From positions 203,790,939-203,854,938 of the forward strand of contig JAIOJX010000032.1 of assembly GCA_022376925.1 (NCBI GenBank): a stretch of DNA of 64,000 nucleotides, read 5' to 3'. This DNA comes from Tragulus kanchil (Eukaryota > Chordata > Mammalia > Artiodactyla > Tragulidae). The notes below the pieces were generated by a model. That model searched no databases, was not told the origin of the DNA, and worked only from the letters and a program-made list of their open reading frames with translations. The position numbers were made by a program, and so were the translations under genes. How positions within the stretch are numbered: position 1 is the stretch's first letter; each line of letters begins with the position of its first letter. Positions 22,384 to 33,997 of the stretch are shown one piece after another.

Positions 22384-23529
22384 GGGGATGCTCTTTTACT
22401 AGCATCACAAGACTCTACTCATCACATGCCAGTAGCAACACCCCTCCCCCAACTCACAGCCAATGACTCCAGATGCTGTGAAATGCCCTTTGGGGGCAGT
22501 ATCATCTCTAATTGAAAAATACCTGCTTTGTTTTCTATGAATGAGTCTCTCCTCTTGGGTTAGGGCACTCTCTGGCCCCAATATGCCACAGGAGTTGAGT
22601 CCCAGGTTCATGTGTTTTAGAATTCTGGCTTTCAGGCTCATTTTAAAAAAACAGTCTACTTGTTCACTCCTCCCTGTCTGAAGATGTTATAGTTGCCTCC
22701 ACAAGTCTCCCCAACACCAGTCTAGAACCAGTCTTTACAGTGGTATTTCGTGCCCCTGCCACAGAAAAGAATAGAATTCTAGGTGAGTAGAGGGACATGA
22801 ACAGTTGGAAGGGTATTTCATTATCTTTCTAATTCTGTAGGCTCACGTGCCTGTGTGTGCTAAGTTGCTTTGGTTGTTTCTGACTATCTGTGACCCTATG
22901 GACTATAGTCTGCTAGGCTCCTCTGTCCATGGGATTCTCCAGGCAAGAATACTGGAGTGGATTGCCATTCCCTTCTCCAGAATATCTTCCTGACCCAGGG
23001 ATTGAACTTGAGTCCCTTATGTCTCCTGCAGGCGAGTTCTTTACCCCAACACCACCTGAGAAGCCCCTGTGGGCTCAAAGCCTCATATAACAGATGGAGC
23101 CTCCGCCAGTGGGTCCCTGTCAGCTTTATCAGTCTCCCTGTAGGAGAGCCCACTGCATTCTTTAATTTTGGATTTTTCAAGCTTAGTGTACTGACATTTT
23201 GGACTGGATAATTCCTCATGTGGGGAACTGTCCTGTGCTTTGTAGGATGCTTTTTTTTTTTTTTTTTGGCCACTTTTACTGGTCTTTCATTTACTTATTT
23301 TCATCCATCTTTGTTCCTTGGCCTGTGTGGGCCTCCCATCGCAGTGGCCTCTCCGGCTGCAGACCACTGGTTCTGGGCACATGTGCTCCAGAGCGCTGCT
23401 GGTAATTTGACACACCGGTCCAACCGCTCCACGGCATGTGGTATTTTCCCATGCCAGGGATCAAACTGGCGCCCCTTGCACTGCAAGGTGGACTCTTTAC
23501 CCACTGGACCACCAGGGAAGCCCTGGGGA

Positions 23530-24180
23530 TGCTCTTTTTACTAGCATCACAAGACTCTACTCATCACATGCCAGTAGCAACACCCCTCCCCCAACTCACA
23601 GCCAATGACTCCAGATGCTGTGAAATGCCCTTTGGGGGCAGTATCATCTCTAATTGAAAAATACCTGCTTTGTTTTCTATGAATGAGTCTCTCCTCTTGG
23701 GTTAGGGCACTCTCTGGCCCCAATATGCCACAGGAGTTGAGTCCCAGGTTGCATGGCCTGGCTCATAAAGCTCCTTGCTTCAGCCTGATTCACTGATTGC
23801 CATTTGTTTCTGTACACTTTGGGGCCTTGGAGATGCTCCTCTTGTTTCTTTTTCCTTCTAAGTTTTTTCTCTATCACTGCTGTGTTTGAAGCAGAGAGGG
23901 AATACTCAGCATAAACTTATGGAGCCAACTTGACTGGAAATCAGCAATCTATTGTTTTATTTGAAACTAAGCCTTCATCTTCAATAGTGATTAGAGTTAT
24001 TAGTGTTCAGGAAATCCAAATGTGTGTGCATTTCCATAGCCTTGCTAGCTAGAGCCAAATCACACTTATGAATATCAGTTTAGTATTAACAAAAATGAGA
24101 TTTCTTTTCACAGGGCATAGTGACAGCAGCGGAAATTAGAAACCACACCAACCAGCATGCAATGGACACTTCCTACCTGT
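23530..24180. other. Unique DNA with one suggestive minus-strand frame
   Basis: A minus-strand acceptor-like tract ('ctctctgcttcaaacacag') at 23880 precedes a 66-codon frame rich in Lys/Arg ('KKLRRKKKQEEHLQG') that ends in a stop at 23677. Its phase does not follow exon B, and no donor is obvious. Not accepted as an exon. Confidence 0.2.
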
Positions 24181-24345
24181 CAGGGCTCCTTTAATCCCAA
24201 GAATAACGACACGACATAGATAGTATTACAGGCAACAAAACAGAAGCTTAGATATATCCTTAAATTATAGTCAATTAAGTGAAGGAGCCAGGATTCAAAT
24301 CTGATTTGAAATCTTGGGCTATGAGCAGTTGTACTCAACAGTCCC
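24180..24345 (-). mobile_element. MIR SINE, diverged
   Basis: 'ggctcctttaatcccaagaa' and 'gaaggagccaggattcaaat' match the reverse complement of MIR. The copy at about 25336-25500 is from duplication 8. Confidence 0.6.
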
Positions 24346-25689
24346 CCATACTCTACATGGTCTAAATAGTGAAGGAAGTTTCGTTACTTAGTGGTCCTTG
24401 ATGCATTCACCTCGATGCAAAATACTAAGTCGCTACCAATCCTCCCCCCTCCTCCATTTCCTGAGAACTTTGTTCCTTGGCCTGTGTGGGCCTCCCATCG
24501 CAGTGGCCTCTCCGGCTGCAGACCACTGGTTCTGGGCACATGTGCTCCAGAGCGCTGCTGGTAATTTGACACACCGGTCCAACCGCTCCACGGCATGTGG
24601 TATTTTCCCATGCCAGGGATCAACTGGCGCCTTGCACTGCAAGGTGGACTCTTTACCCACTGGACCACCAGGGAAGCCCTGGGGATGCTCTTTTTACTAG
24701 CATCACAAGACTCTACTCATCACATGCCAGTAGCAACACCCCTCCCCCAACTCACAGCCAATGACTCCAGATGCTGTGAAATGCCCTTTGGGGGCAGTAT
24801 CATCTCTAATTGAAAAATACCTGCTTTGTTTTCTATGAATGAGTCTCTCCTCTTGGGTTAGGGCACTCTCTGGCCCCAATATGCCACAGGAGTTGAGTCC
24901 CAGGTTGCATGGCCTGGCTCATAAAGCTCCTTGCTTCAGCCTGATTCACTGATTGCCATTTGTTTCTGTACACTTTGGGGCCTTGGAGATGCTCCTCTTG
25001 TTTCTTTTTCCTTCTAAGTTTTTTCTCTATCACTGCTGTGTTTGAAGCAGAGAGGGAATACTCAGCATAAACTTATGGAGCCAACTTGACTGGAAATCAG
25101 CAATCTATTGTTTTATTTGAAACTAAGCCTTCATCTTCAATAGTGATTAGAGTTATTAGTGTTCAGGAAATCCAAATGTGTGTGCATTTCCATAGCCTTG
25201 CTAGCTAGAGCCAAATCACACTTATGAATATCAGTTTAGTATTAACAAAAATGAGATTTCTTTTCACAGGGCATAGTGACAGCAGCGGAAATTAGAAACC
25301 ACACCAACCAGCATGCAATGGACACTTCCTACCTGTCAGGGCTCCTTTAATCCCAAGAATAACGACACGACATAGATAGTATTACAGGCAACAAAACAGA
25401 AGCTTAGATATATCCTTAAATTATAGTCAATTAAGTGAAGGAGCCAGGATTCAAATCTGATTTGAAATCTTGGGCTATGAGCAGTTGTACTCAACAGTCC
25501 CCCATACTCTACATGGTCTAAATAGTGAAGGAAGTTTCGTTACTTAGTGGTCCTTGATGCATTCACCTCGATGCAAAATACTAAGTCGCTACCAACTCCC
25601 CCTTCACCACCGCCTCCTCCATTACCATTTCCTGAGAACTTCTCATGAATTTAAGCTATATCAGGGTCTGGGGACTGAACTTCTCTCTC

Positions 25690-25805
25690 ATCTCTCAAAA
25701 GCAATCTTCCTGAAAACAGGGCTCACGTCTGTCTTGTCCATCACTGTTATCACCAATATCTAGAGCAACACATAGCCATGGACATTCAGTGCATACATAT
25801 GATAA
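25690..25805 (+). mobile_element. L2 3'-end fragment
   Basis: 'acagggctcacgtctgtctt' then 'catcactgttatcaccaata' and 'gacattcagtgcatacatat' follow the L2 3' end pattern (status sentence, then an 'age/number' sized tail). Old and diverged. Confidence 0.5.
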
Positions 25806-26006
25806 AAGGATGAAGACGAGATATCTGTCCCTAACAGACTTAAGGAAAGCAGAACACATAAGAAAAGGAAGAATCAGACAAGGAGGCAGATAGTAGAGTT
25901 AGCAGAGGAGTTGAGAATGGGGCAGTTGGTCAAGCTACATCAAGGTGATAAATTAGAACCTGATCTTTTTTTTTTTTTTTTAAAGTTTTTACAAAGTTTT
26001 GTTGTG

Positions 26007-26342
26007 GGGCTTCCCCTGGTGGTCCAGTGGGTAAGGACACCGCCTTGCAGTGCAAGGGGCGCCGGTTCGATCCCTGGCCTGGGAAGATCCCACGTGCAGC
26101 GGAGCGGCTGGACCCATGTGTCCAATCACCGAGCCGGAGCTCTGGAGCGCATGCGCCCAGAGCCAGCGCTCTGCAACGACAGACGCCACCGTGATGGGAG
26201 GCCCACACGTGATGGGCCAAAGAACAAAGACGGATGAAAAAAACAGAGAAATGAAAGACCAATGGAAGTGGCCCGCCTGCTCTCCTCCTTCCCCAACCCG
26301 ACCCCCGCCCCCCAAAAAACAAACAAACAAACAAACAAACAA
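26007..26342 (+). mobile_element. CHR-like tRNA SINE, young family, full length
   Basis: Head 'gggcttcccctggtggtcca', A box 'tggtccagtgg', B box 'ggttcgatccc', body through 'ggaggcccacacgtgatggg', tail 'aatggaagtggcccgcctgc', C-rich run and an (AAAC)n end. The 12-base target-site duplication 'aagttttgttgt' is at 25994-26005 and 26343-26354. It inserted into the L1 3' UTR, so it is younger than that L1. Confidence 0.93.
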
Positions 26343-26343
26343 A
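26313..26343 (+). repeat. (AAAC)n tail microsatellite
   Basis: About six AAAC units after an A run form the 3' tail of the SINE. Likely length-variable. Confidence 0.85.
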
Positions 26344-26629
26344 AGTTTTGTTGTTCACAGACATGTATGTTACCAGATCAGTCATATGCATATCCCTGGT
26401 CCTCTCCCCACTCACAGCGACCCCCACCCCACCCCTCCAGGCCGTCGCACCGAGCCCCTGTAGGAACTTCCATTCCCTCAGCGCAACGACAATAGCTATC
26501 TTTTTCACATATGATAGCATAGGTTTTCATGTTACTCCCTCTATGCTTCCCACCCACTATTCATTCCCCACAATGTCCATGTGTCTATTCTCTGTTTTTC
26601 CATGGAGAACCTAATCTTGAATCAGAACT

Positions 26630-26830
26630 TAGGCTCAAGATGGAGAAGGCTTTCTGTGCAGGGCGCATGGCATGGGCAGGTAGAAACAATGAATGGAGCC
26701 AAGCAGATTAGGGACAGGATAGAAGATATAATTCAGAGGGCTTCAATGTCTAGAGTAAGGACTCTCAGCTTTATCTCGCAGGCGACGGGAAGCCTCCAAA
26801 GAGATCAGAAAAAAGGTTCAAAGAACTACT
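26630..26830 (+). mobile_element. Ancient mammalian repeat, same unassigned family as 7030-7320
   Basis: 'gtaaggactctcagctttat' then 'gacgggaagcctccaaagag' is the worn form of a phrase in a well-dispersed old mammalian repeat ('aaggactttggcttttac...gggaagccactgga'). No coding content. Confidence 0.4.
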
Positions 26831-27720
26831 TTAGAGATGATATTTTTAAATTGTTTCCTAGGCCTGTGTGTGTACCCTGTTAACTTTAAGTACCTATTTG
26901 GACAGTTTCAAAACTTCTACTGTGTTCTACTTGGGTTTTATTTTCATTCAAGAACCAATTTCTATAGTTCATGCTTTTAAAGATACTCTCTTTCACCCAG
27001 TTTTAGAAATTTAGTAGCATACAAATGTGTGCAGTGTTTTCCTAATTTTTCAATCTCCCCTATATCTACTTTTTAAACTTTTATTTTTAATTCTCTTTTC
27101 TGGCAGAACTGTGTGAAAATTATTTTCTCCTTGCCTGCCTCCCTACCTCAAACTAAAAAAGGTTTTGCATTTAACTAATTTTCCTCCTTACTCTTCAGTT
27201 TATATTGCTTTCTTCTTGATTTTCTTTGATCTGTTTTTCTTAGTTTTGTTTTATTGACCCTTTTCTAGCTTCTAGAGATGGAAGCTTAGTTCAGGTATGA
27301 CAAATATGTGGCTTGCATATTCACTACTCTCAACAGCAGACATTACCAATCTATCGCAGCATGCTTTCTTGATGAGCTCAGAGAAGTCCTCATAATTCTT
27401 TTTATTTAACACGACACAGATATAATGAGCCGAAACCAGTTTATTGGTTGAAGCTAATTTGTCATGTGTATCATGGTTAATTCCTTTACAATCTTTCCAT
27501 ATTTAACATTGAAAATAATTATGAATTTACCTTTGAGTACATCTTTGCCTACATTTCAAATATAAGTTTGATGCATATAATTCATTTTTATCTTTAAAAA
27601 TTATTTCAACTTTCTTGACAAAATGCTAAAATATTCAAAGCACATTGTGGTGATTTGACCGTCCATGTATTGTGGAAAGATTCCACCTCTCTAGTTACTT
27701 AACACATGTGTCATCTCACA
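26830..27720. other. A/T-rich unassigned DNA
   Basis: About 27190-27290 has weak resemblance to an old minus-strand L1 ('tctagcttctagagatggaa'). No gene or young repeat seen in the remainder. Confidence 0.35.
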
Positions 27721-27722
27721 TA

Positions 27723-27945
27723 GGGCTTCCCAGGTGGTGCTAGTGGTAAAGAACCTGCCTGTCAATGGAAGACATATAAAAGTTGTGGGTTTGATCTCTG
27801 AGTCAGGAAGATCCCCTGGAGGAGGGCATGGCAACCCATTCCAGTATTCTTGCCTGTAGAATCCCATGGACAGAGGAGCCTAGTGGGCTACAGTCCATAG
27901 GGTCACAAAGAGTCGGACACGACTAAAGTGATTTAACACACACAT
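27723..27945 (+). mobile_element. Bov-tA SINE
   Basis: 'gggcttcccaggtggtgcta' head, 'gtgggtttgatctctgagtc' and 'agagtcggacacgactaaag' near the end. Duplicated at 28871-29092. Confidence 0.9.
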
Positions 27946-28197
27946 ATATTTATCCTTTTCTTTGTCCTCTCCTTCTTCTTTTTGGTGAGAACATTTAACT
28001 TCTGCTCTCTTAGAAAACTTCAATTATACAATACACTGTTATCAGCTACAGTCACTATATTAGATCCTCAGATTTTATTTTTACTTTAGGCTGAAAGTTT
28101 GTACCTTTTCCAACCTCTCCCTATTTTCTCCTACGCCAGGTCCTAGCAACAGCTTTCCTATGTTTCTATGAGTTTTACTCACATGTAAGTGATATGT

Positions 28198-28404
28198 ATG
28201 TGTGTGTCAGTTGCTCCCTCATGCCCAACTCTTGCAACCCCACGGACTACAGCTCAGAAGGCTCCTCTGTCCTTTGTATTCTCCAGGCAAGAACACCGAA
28301 GAGGGTAGCCACTCCCTACTCCTGGGGATCTTCCCAATACAGGGATCAAAGCCGAGTCTCCTGTACTGCAGCAGGTTCTTTACTGTCTGAGCCATTGGGG
28401 AACC
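28198..28404 (-). mobile_element. Bov-tA SINE inside the old L1
   Basis: Plus strand reads 'gttgctccctcatgcccaac', 'ctccaggcaagaacaccgaa' and ends at the head with 'gagccattggggaacc'. It separates two parts of the L1 3' UTR. Duplicated at 29346-29552. Confidence 0.88.
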
Positions 28405-30231
28405 ATGCAGTATTTGTCTCTGGCTGGTTTCTTTTAGCATAATGCCCTATGCTAAAAGTAGGTCCATCCTACTTCACTTAGTGTAACATTATAATATTCC
28501 ATTATAGACATTATAGACATAGACACCACATCTTTATCTGTTCACTTGATGGACACTTTGGCTGTTTCCATATCTAAGCTATTTTGAATCATGCTGGAAG
28601 GAACAGGAGTACAAATAATTTTTTTTATTCCCTTTGTCGGGAATGTTGGAGAGTTCTATTTTTAATTTTGTGAGGAACCTCTATATACTGTTTCCCATAG
28701 TGGCTGTGTTATTTCAAATTTGATGCATATATTCATTTTATCTTTAAATTATTTCAACTTTCTTGACAAAATGCTAAAATATTCAAAGCACATTGTGGTG
28801 ATTTGACCGTCCATGTATTGTGGAAAGATTCCACCTCTCTAGTTACTTAACACATGTGTCATCTCACATAGGGCTTCCCAGGTGGTGCTAGTGGTAAAGA
28901 ACCTGCCTGTCAATGGAAGACATATAAAAGTTGTGGGTTTGATCTCTGAGTCAGGAAGATCCCCTGGAGGAGGGCATGGCAACCCATTCCAGTATTCTTG
29001 CCTGTAGAATCCCATGGACAGAGGAGCCTAGTGGGCTACAGTCCATAGGGTCACAAAGAGTCGGACACGACTAAAGTGATTTAACACACACATATATTTA
29101 TCCTTTTCTTTGTCCTCTCCTTCTTCTTTTTGGTGAGAACATTTAACTTCTGCTCTCTTAGAAAACTTCAATTATACAATACACTGTTATCAGCTACAGT
29201 CACTATATTAGATCCTCAGATTTTATTTTTACTTTAGGCTGAAAGTTTGTACCTTTTCCAACCTCTCCCTATTTTCTCCTACGCCAGGTCCTAGCAACAG
29301 CTTTCCTATGTTTCTATGAGTTTTACTCACATGTAAGTGATATGTATGTGTGTGTCAGTTGCTCCCTCATGCCCAACTCTTGCAACCCCACGGACTACAG
29401 CTCAGAAGGCTCCTCTGTCCTTTGTATTCTCCAGGCAAGAACACCGAAGAGGGTAGCCACTCCCTACTCCTGGGGATCTTCCCAATACAGGGATCAAAGC
29501 CGAGTCTCCTGTACTGCAGCAGGTTCTTTACTGTCTGAGCCATTGGGGAACCATGCAGTATTTGTCTCTGGCTGGTTTCTTTTAGCATAATGCCCTATGC
29601 TAAAAGTAGGTCCATCCTACTTCACTTAGTGTAACATTATAATATTCCATTATAGACATTATAGACATAGACACCACATCTTTATCTGTTCACTTGATGG
29701 ACACTTTGGCTGTTTCCATATCTAAGCTATTTTGAATCATGCTGGAAGGAACAGGGGAGTACAAATATCTTTTCAACTTCTTGTTTTCATTCCCTTTGTC
29801 CGGGAATGTTGGAGAGTTCTATTTTTAATTTTGTGAGGAACCTCTATATACTGTTTCCCATAGTGGCTGTGCCAACTTACATTTCTACCAACAGTATACA
29901 AGGGTTCCTTTCCTCCACATTCATGCCAACACGTGTTACCATTTGCCTTTTTGGTAACTTCATTCTAACAGGTATGAGGTGACAATTCTTGGTGGTTTTG
30001 ACTTGCCCTTTCATGATGATTAGCAATGCTGAACACCTTTTCCTGTACCTGCTGATCATTCATATGTCTTCTTTGGAAAAAAATGTCTATTCAGTTCCTC
30101 TGTCCATTTTTTATTGGATTGGCCACAGAGTTGTATGAGCTCTTCATGTAACTTGGATATTTACAATTTATCAGCTATATGATTTACAAACACTTTCTCT
30201 CACTTGGAAGGTTGCCTTTTCATTTTGTTGA

Positions 30232-32526
30232 TTTTTCTTTGCTGTACAGAAACTGTTAGGTTTCATGCAGTTCCACTTGTTTACTTTTGCTTTTATTGTC
30301 AAATCCAAAAAATCACTGCCAAGACCAAGTCAAGGAGATTACTGCCTATGTCTTCGTTTAGGTGTTTTATAGTTTCCATTCTTGCATTTAAGTCTTTAAG
30401 TCATTATAACGTTTTTTTCCTTTTCCCCACCATGCCTCTTTCATTTATATTTATTTTCATCCATCTTTGTATTTTTTGGCCCATGTGGGTCTCCCATTGC
30501 AGTGACCCCTCTTGTTGCAGAGCACTAGCTCTGGGCACATGCACTTCAGAGCATTGGCTCATAATTGGACACACTGGTCCAGCCACTCCATGGCACATGG
30601 GATCTTCCCGGGCCAGGGATTGAACAGGTGCCTCTTGCACTGCAAGGTGGACTCTTTACTCACTGGATCCTCATTTTAATTGAGGGAAGCCCTCATTTTA
30701 ATTTTTGTATATGGTTTACCTTTTGTGTATGGTCCAGTTTCATTCTTGCATGTGGCTGTCCAGTTTTTCCAACAGCAATTATTGAAGAGACTATCCTTTC
30801 CTTCCCTGTGTATTTTCAGCTCTTTTGTCATAAATTAATTGACCAAACACGCTTGGGTTTATTTCTGGGATCTCTGTTCTGTTCCACTGATCTATATGTC
30901 TGTATGCCAATACTGTTTTGATTACTGTAGCTCTGAAATAATTTTTCAAATCAGGGAGCATGATGCTTCCAGCTTTGCTTTTTTTTCTCAAGATTGTTTT
31001 GGCTCTTCAGGCCTTTGTGGTTTCACACAAATTTTAGGATTTTTGTTCTGTTTCTGTGAAAAATGCCACTGGAATTGTGATAGGGATAGCACTGAATCTA
31101 TAGATTGAGGCAGTATGGATATTTTAACAATATTAAATTTTATAGTCCTTAGGCATGGAATATCTTTCCATTTGCTTGTATCTTCAATTTCTTTCATCAG
31201 TGTCACAGACTGTTCAGTGTACACATCTTCTTACATCCTTCATTTTGTTTATTCCTAGGTAGTTTTTTTTTAGCTCTGCACACCAATGCACATTATTCTT
31301 GATGATGTAATTGTAAAAGGTACTCTTAGTTTCTCTTTCTTATAGCTTATTGTTAGTGTATACAAATTCAATAGATTTCTTTTTTCTTTGCTGTACAGAA
31401 ACTGTTAGGTTTCATGCAGTTCCACTTGTTTACTTTTGCTTTTATTGTCAAATCCAAAAAATCACTGCCAAGACCAAGTCAAGGAGATTACTGCCTATGT
31501 CTTCGTTTAGGTGTTTTATAGTTTCCATTCTTGCATTTAAGTCTTTAAGTCATTATAACGTTTTTTTCCTTTTCCCCACCATGCCTCTTTCATTTATATT
31601 TATTTTCATCCATCTTTGTATTTTTTGGCCCATGTGGGTCTCCCATTGCAGTGACCCCTCTTGTTGCAGAGCACTAGCTCTGGGCACATGCACTTCAGAG
31701 CATTGGCTCATAATTGGACACACTGGTCCAGCCACTCCATGGCACATGGGATCTTCCCGGGCCAGGGATTGAACAGGTGCCTCTTGCACTGCAAGGTGGA
31801 CTCTTTACTCACTGGATCCTCATTTTAATTGAGGGAAGCCCTCATTTTAATTTTTGTATATGGTTTACCTTTTGTGTATGGTCCAGTTTCATTCTTGCAT
31901 GTGGCTGTCCAGTTTTTCCAACAGCAATTATTGAAGAGACTATCCTTTCCTTCCCTGTGTATTTTCAGCTCTTTTGTCATAAATTAATTGACCAAACACG
32001 CTTGGGTTTATTTCTGGGATCTCTGTTCTGTTCCACTGATCTATATGTCTGTATGCCAATACTGTTTTGATTACTGTAGCTCTGAAATAATTTTTCAAAT
32101 CAGGGAGCATGATGCTTCCAGCTTTGCTTTTTCTCAAGATTGTTTTGGCTCTTCAGGCCTTTGTGGTTTCACACAAATTTTAGGATTTTTGTTCTGTTTC
32201 TGTGAAAAATGCCACTGGAATTGTGATAGGGATAGCACTGAATCTATAGATTGAGGCAGTATGGATATTTTAACAATATTAAATTTTATAGTCCTTAGGC
32301 ATGGAATATCTTTCCATTTGCTTGTATCTTCAATTTCTTTCATCAGTGTCACAGACTGTTCAGTGTACACATCTTCTTACATCCTTCATTTTGTTTATTC
32401 CTAGGTAGTTTTTTTTTAGCTCTGCACACCAATGCACATTATTCTTGATGATGTAATTGTAAAAGGTACTCTTAGTTTCTCTTTCTTATAGCTTATTGTT
32501 AGTGTATACAAATTCAATAGATTTCT
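30232..32526. repeat. Tandem duplication 10 (unit about 1147 bp)
   Basis: Copy 1 is 30232-31380; copy 2 is 31381-32526. The join is inside a T-rich tract ('atttctttttttctttgctg'-like), and copy 2 lacks three T's near 32125. It repeats L1 ORF2 text and the SINE within it. Confidence 0.93.
30440..30690 (-). mobile_element. CHR-like tRNA SINE
   Basis: Plus strand 'ttttcatccatctttgtatt', 'ggacacactggtccagccac', 'actgcaaggtggactcttta', then the head 'gagggaagccc'. It is more diverged than the copies at 26007 or 47514 and interrupts the old L1 ORF2. Duplicated at 31589-31839. Confidence 0.88.
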
Positions 32527-32942
32527 GTATATGAATTTTACATGCTAAAACCTTACTAAATTTATTAGTTTTAACAGTCTTTCAGTGAGGTTTTTAGGGT
32601 TTTCTATGTATAATACCGTGCCATCTGCAAATAGAGACAGTTTTACTTCTTTCCAAGTTGAATGCCATTTTTTCTTTTCTTGCGTAACTGCTGAATGAAA
32701 GTGCTTTTGATGCATTTCTTTGTCTTGTTCTGATACGTACAGTTCTTATTTTCAATGCAGATTCCAAAATAATCTTGATCTAAATTACTTAAAAGAATAT
32801 TTTAACAGTCTAGATTCATTTGGGCATTTGTCCAGATTTTTATTTTAACATCTCATTTTACTGTAGTGATCAGAGAATGAAGACTACATAATTTCTGTTT
32901 TTTGGGGGGTTTTTTTGAGGATTTAACCTGAAATAGTCTATA

Positions 32943-33110
32943 GTTTTGTGTTTTTTTTTAATTTTTATTTTACTTTTTACTTTTACAGAGTTTTGTTGTT
33001 TATAGATATGTATGATCCCAGATTAGTCATATGTATATCCTCCCCATCCCACCCCTCTAGGCCGTCGCACAGCACCCCTGCAGGATGTGAATTCCCTGCA
33101 GGAATGAAAA
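32943..33110 (-). mobile_element. Young L1 3' UTR fragment
   Basis: T run, then 'acagagttttgttgtttata' and 'gccgtcgcacagcacccctg', matching the 3' UTR of the L1 at 432-740. Only about 160 bp inserted. Duplicated at 34082-34249. Confidence 0.85.
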
Positions 33111-33224
33111 ATAAGATTTTAATTTTTTTTTTTTTAAACAAGTCAGTCAAACTCCAGAGCCCATGTTCCTTTTTTTTTTTCCCTTAATTTTGGCCTTCTT
33201 TTTTTTTCTTTTTTTCTTTTTTTG

Positions 33225-33325
33225 GCTTTTATGCTTTTACCGAGTTTCATTGTTTACAGATATGTATACTCTCAGATTGGTCATATGTATGTCCATCTCC
33301 CTCATCCCGCCCCTCCAGGCAATTT
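33225..33325 (-). mobile_element. Second young L1 3' UTR fragment
   Basis: 'accgagtttcattgtttaca' and 'gatatgtatactctcagatt' repeat the same L1 3' end more diverged, directly before a SINE. Duplicated at 34364-34464. Confidence 0.75.
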
Positions 33326-33351
33326 TGGCCTCTTTTTGTTGATTTTTAATT

Positions 33352-33561
33352 TTTCATCTATCTTTATTCTTCAGCCTGTGTGGGCCTCCCTCACTGCAGA
33401 GCACTGGCTCTGGGTGCATGTGCTCCAGAGCACTAACTTGTAATTGGACACACCAGTCCAGCCACTCTGTGGCATGCGGGATCTTCCCTGGCCAGGGATC
33501 GAACCGGTGCCCCTTGCACTGCAAGGTGGACTCCTTACCCATTGGACTACAAGGGAAGCCC
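33352..33561 (-). mobile_element. CHR-like tRNA SINE, truncated tail
   Basis: Plus strand 'atctttattcttcagcctgt', 'ggacacaccagtccagccac', 'gatcgaaccggtgccccttg' (B box reversed) and the head 'acaagggaagccc'. Duplicated at 34491-34699. Confidence 0.9.
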
Positions 33562-33923
33562 AAGATTTTAACTTAAATTACCTAAGTATAACATCACCAA
33601 AGGGAGATTCATCATTCTATGAGTCTCATGTATTTCTCTCCCCAATGGACCATACAAATCCCAATGGCAACTTCTGGTTAGACGTGATTACTAGTCCTAG
33701 TGCTCAGACTGATGTCACTGTCATCTTGGCCAAAGCAAAGTCTCAGATCTCCTGAGGCCACCACTGAGGTCCAAGTGCTGAGTGGTGATAGAGGGAAGAG
33801 AGTCTAAGAGGTGACTCCTCAGCTGGCCCTCAGCTCTTTCCATCTCTGGGCCTACCCCTGTAGAGCAAGAGGGCGCTGCCTGGGGTATTCCAGGCTCTCA
33901 GTGTTTTCCTACACTGCGCTTAC

Positions 33924-33997
33924 CTGGACAGGTGGTATATAAAGCCCTGGATGTTGTTCTTCAGTCCTTCTTTCACTGCATCTAACAGAAATTTTCC
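33924..33997 (-). pseudogene. Truncated false copy of exon B
   Basis: The 3' 74 bases of exon B with its donor site (GT on the minus strand at 33922-33923) are repeated here, cut off by the junction of duplication 11. It has no acceptor and should not be annotated as an exon. Confidence 0.7.

Larger units (their letters stand above)
21470..23750. repeat. Tandem duplication 7 (unit about 1140 bp)
   Basis: Copy 1 is 21470-22608; copy 2 is 22609-23750. The offset drifts from 1139 to 1142 through single-base indels. Both SINEs inside it (21714-21929 and 22114-22383) are duplicated. It overlaps duplication 8, so the right-hand SINE appears three times. Confidence 0.95.
23310..25641. repeat. Tandem duplication 8 (unit about 1157 bp)
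   Basis: Copy 1 is 23310-24469; copy 2 is 24470-25641. The tail of copy 1 lacks about 14 bases in the C-rich stretch near 24440, and the head of copy 2 lacks bases near 24622. Indels therefore sit at the joined ends, as expected for low-coverage contig termini. Confidence 0.93.
25966..26605 (-). mobile_element. Young L1 3' UTR, split by a SINE
   Basis: A T run (25966-25981) and 'acaaagttttgttgt' mark the L1 3' end on the minus strand; after the SINE the UTR resumes ('cagacatgtatgttaccaga') and continues to about 26605. It is the same 3' UTR type as the L1 at 432-740. The 5' truncation is within the 3' UTR, so no coding sequence remains. Confidence 0.85.
27553..29870. repeat. Tandem duplication 9 (unit about 1155 bp)
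   Basis: Copy 1 is 27553-28708; copy 2 is 28711-29870. Copy 2 lacks 'tataag' at its head, and copy 1 has lost and scrambled about 15 bases near its tail (28610-28640). Two Bov-tA SINEs and an L1 3' region are repeated. Confidence 0.93.
27980..32940 (-). mobile_element. Old LINE-1 (L1MA/L1P-like age), interrupted and duplicated
   Basis: On the minus strand the 3' UTR lies near 27980-28480 ('gctgaaagtttgtacctttt'), ORF2 C-terminus near 28485-30230 and RT-to-endonuclease text extends to about 32940 ('gtagtgatcagagaatgaag'). The translated pieces include 'SKAGSIMLPDLKNYFRATVI' and 'LAYRHIDQWNRTEIPEINPS'. Stops and indels are frequent. Two SINEs (28198-28404 and 30440-30690) inserted into it, and duplications 9 and 10 lengthen it by about 2.3 kb. 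Confidence 0.85.

Noticed and set aside
26007..26342. A and B boxes resembling a tRNA gene
   Set aside because: They belong to tRNA-derived SINEs; no complete cloverleaf, and SINE body, tail and target-site duplication are present.
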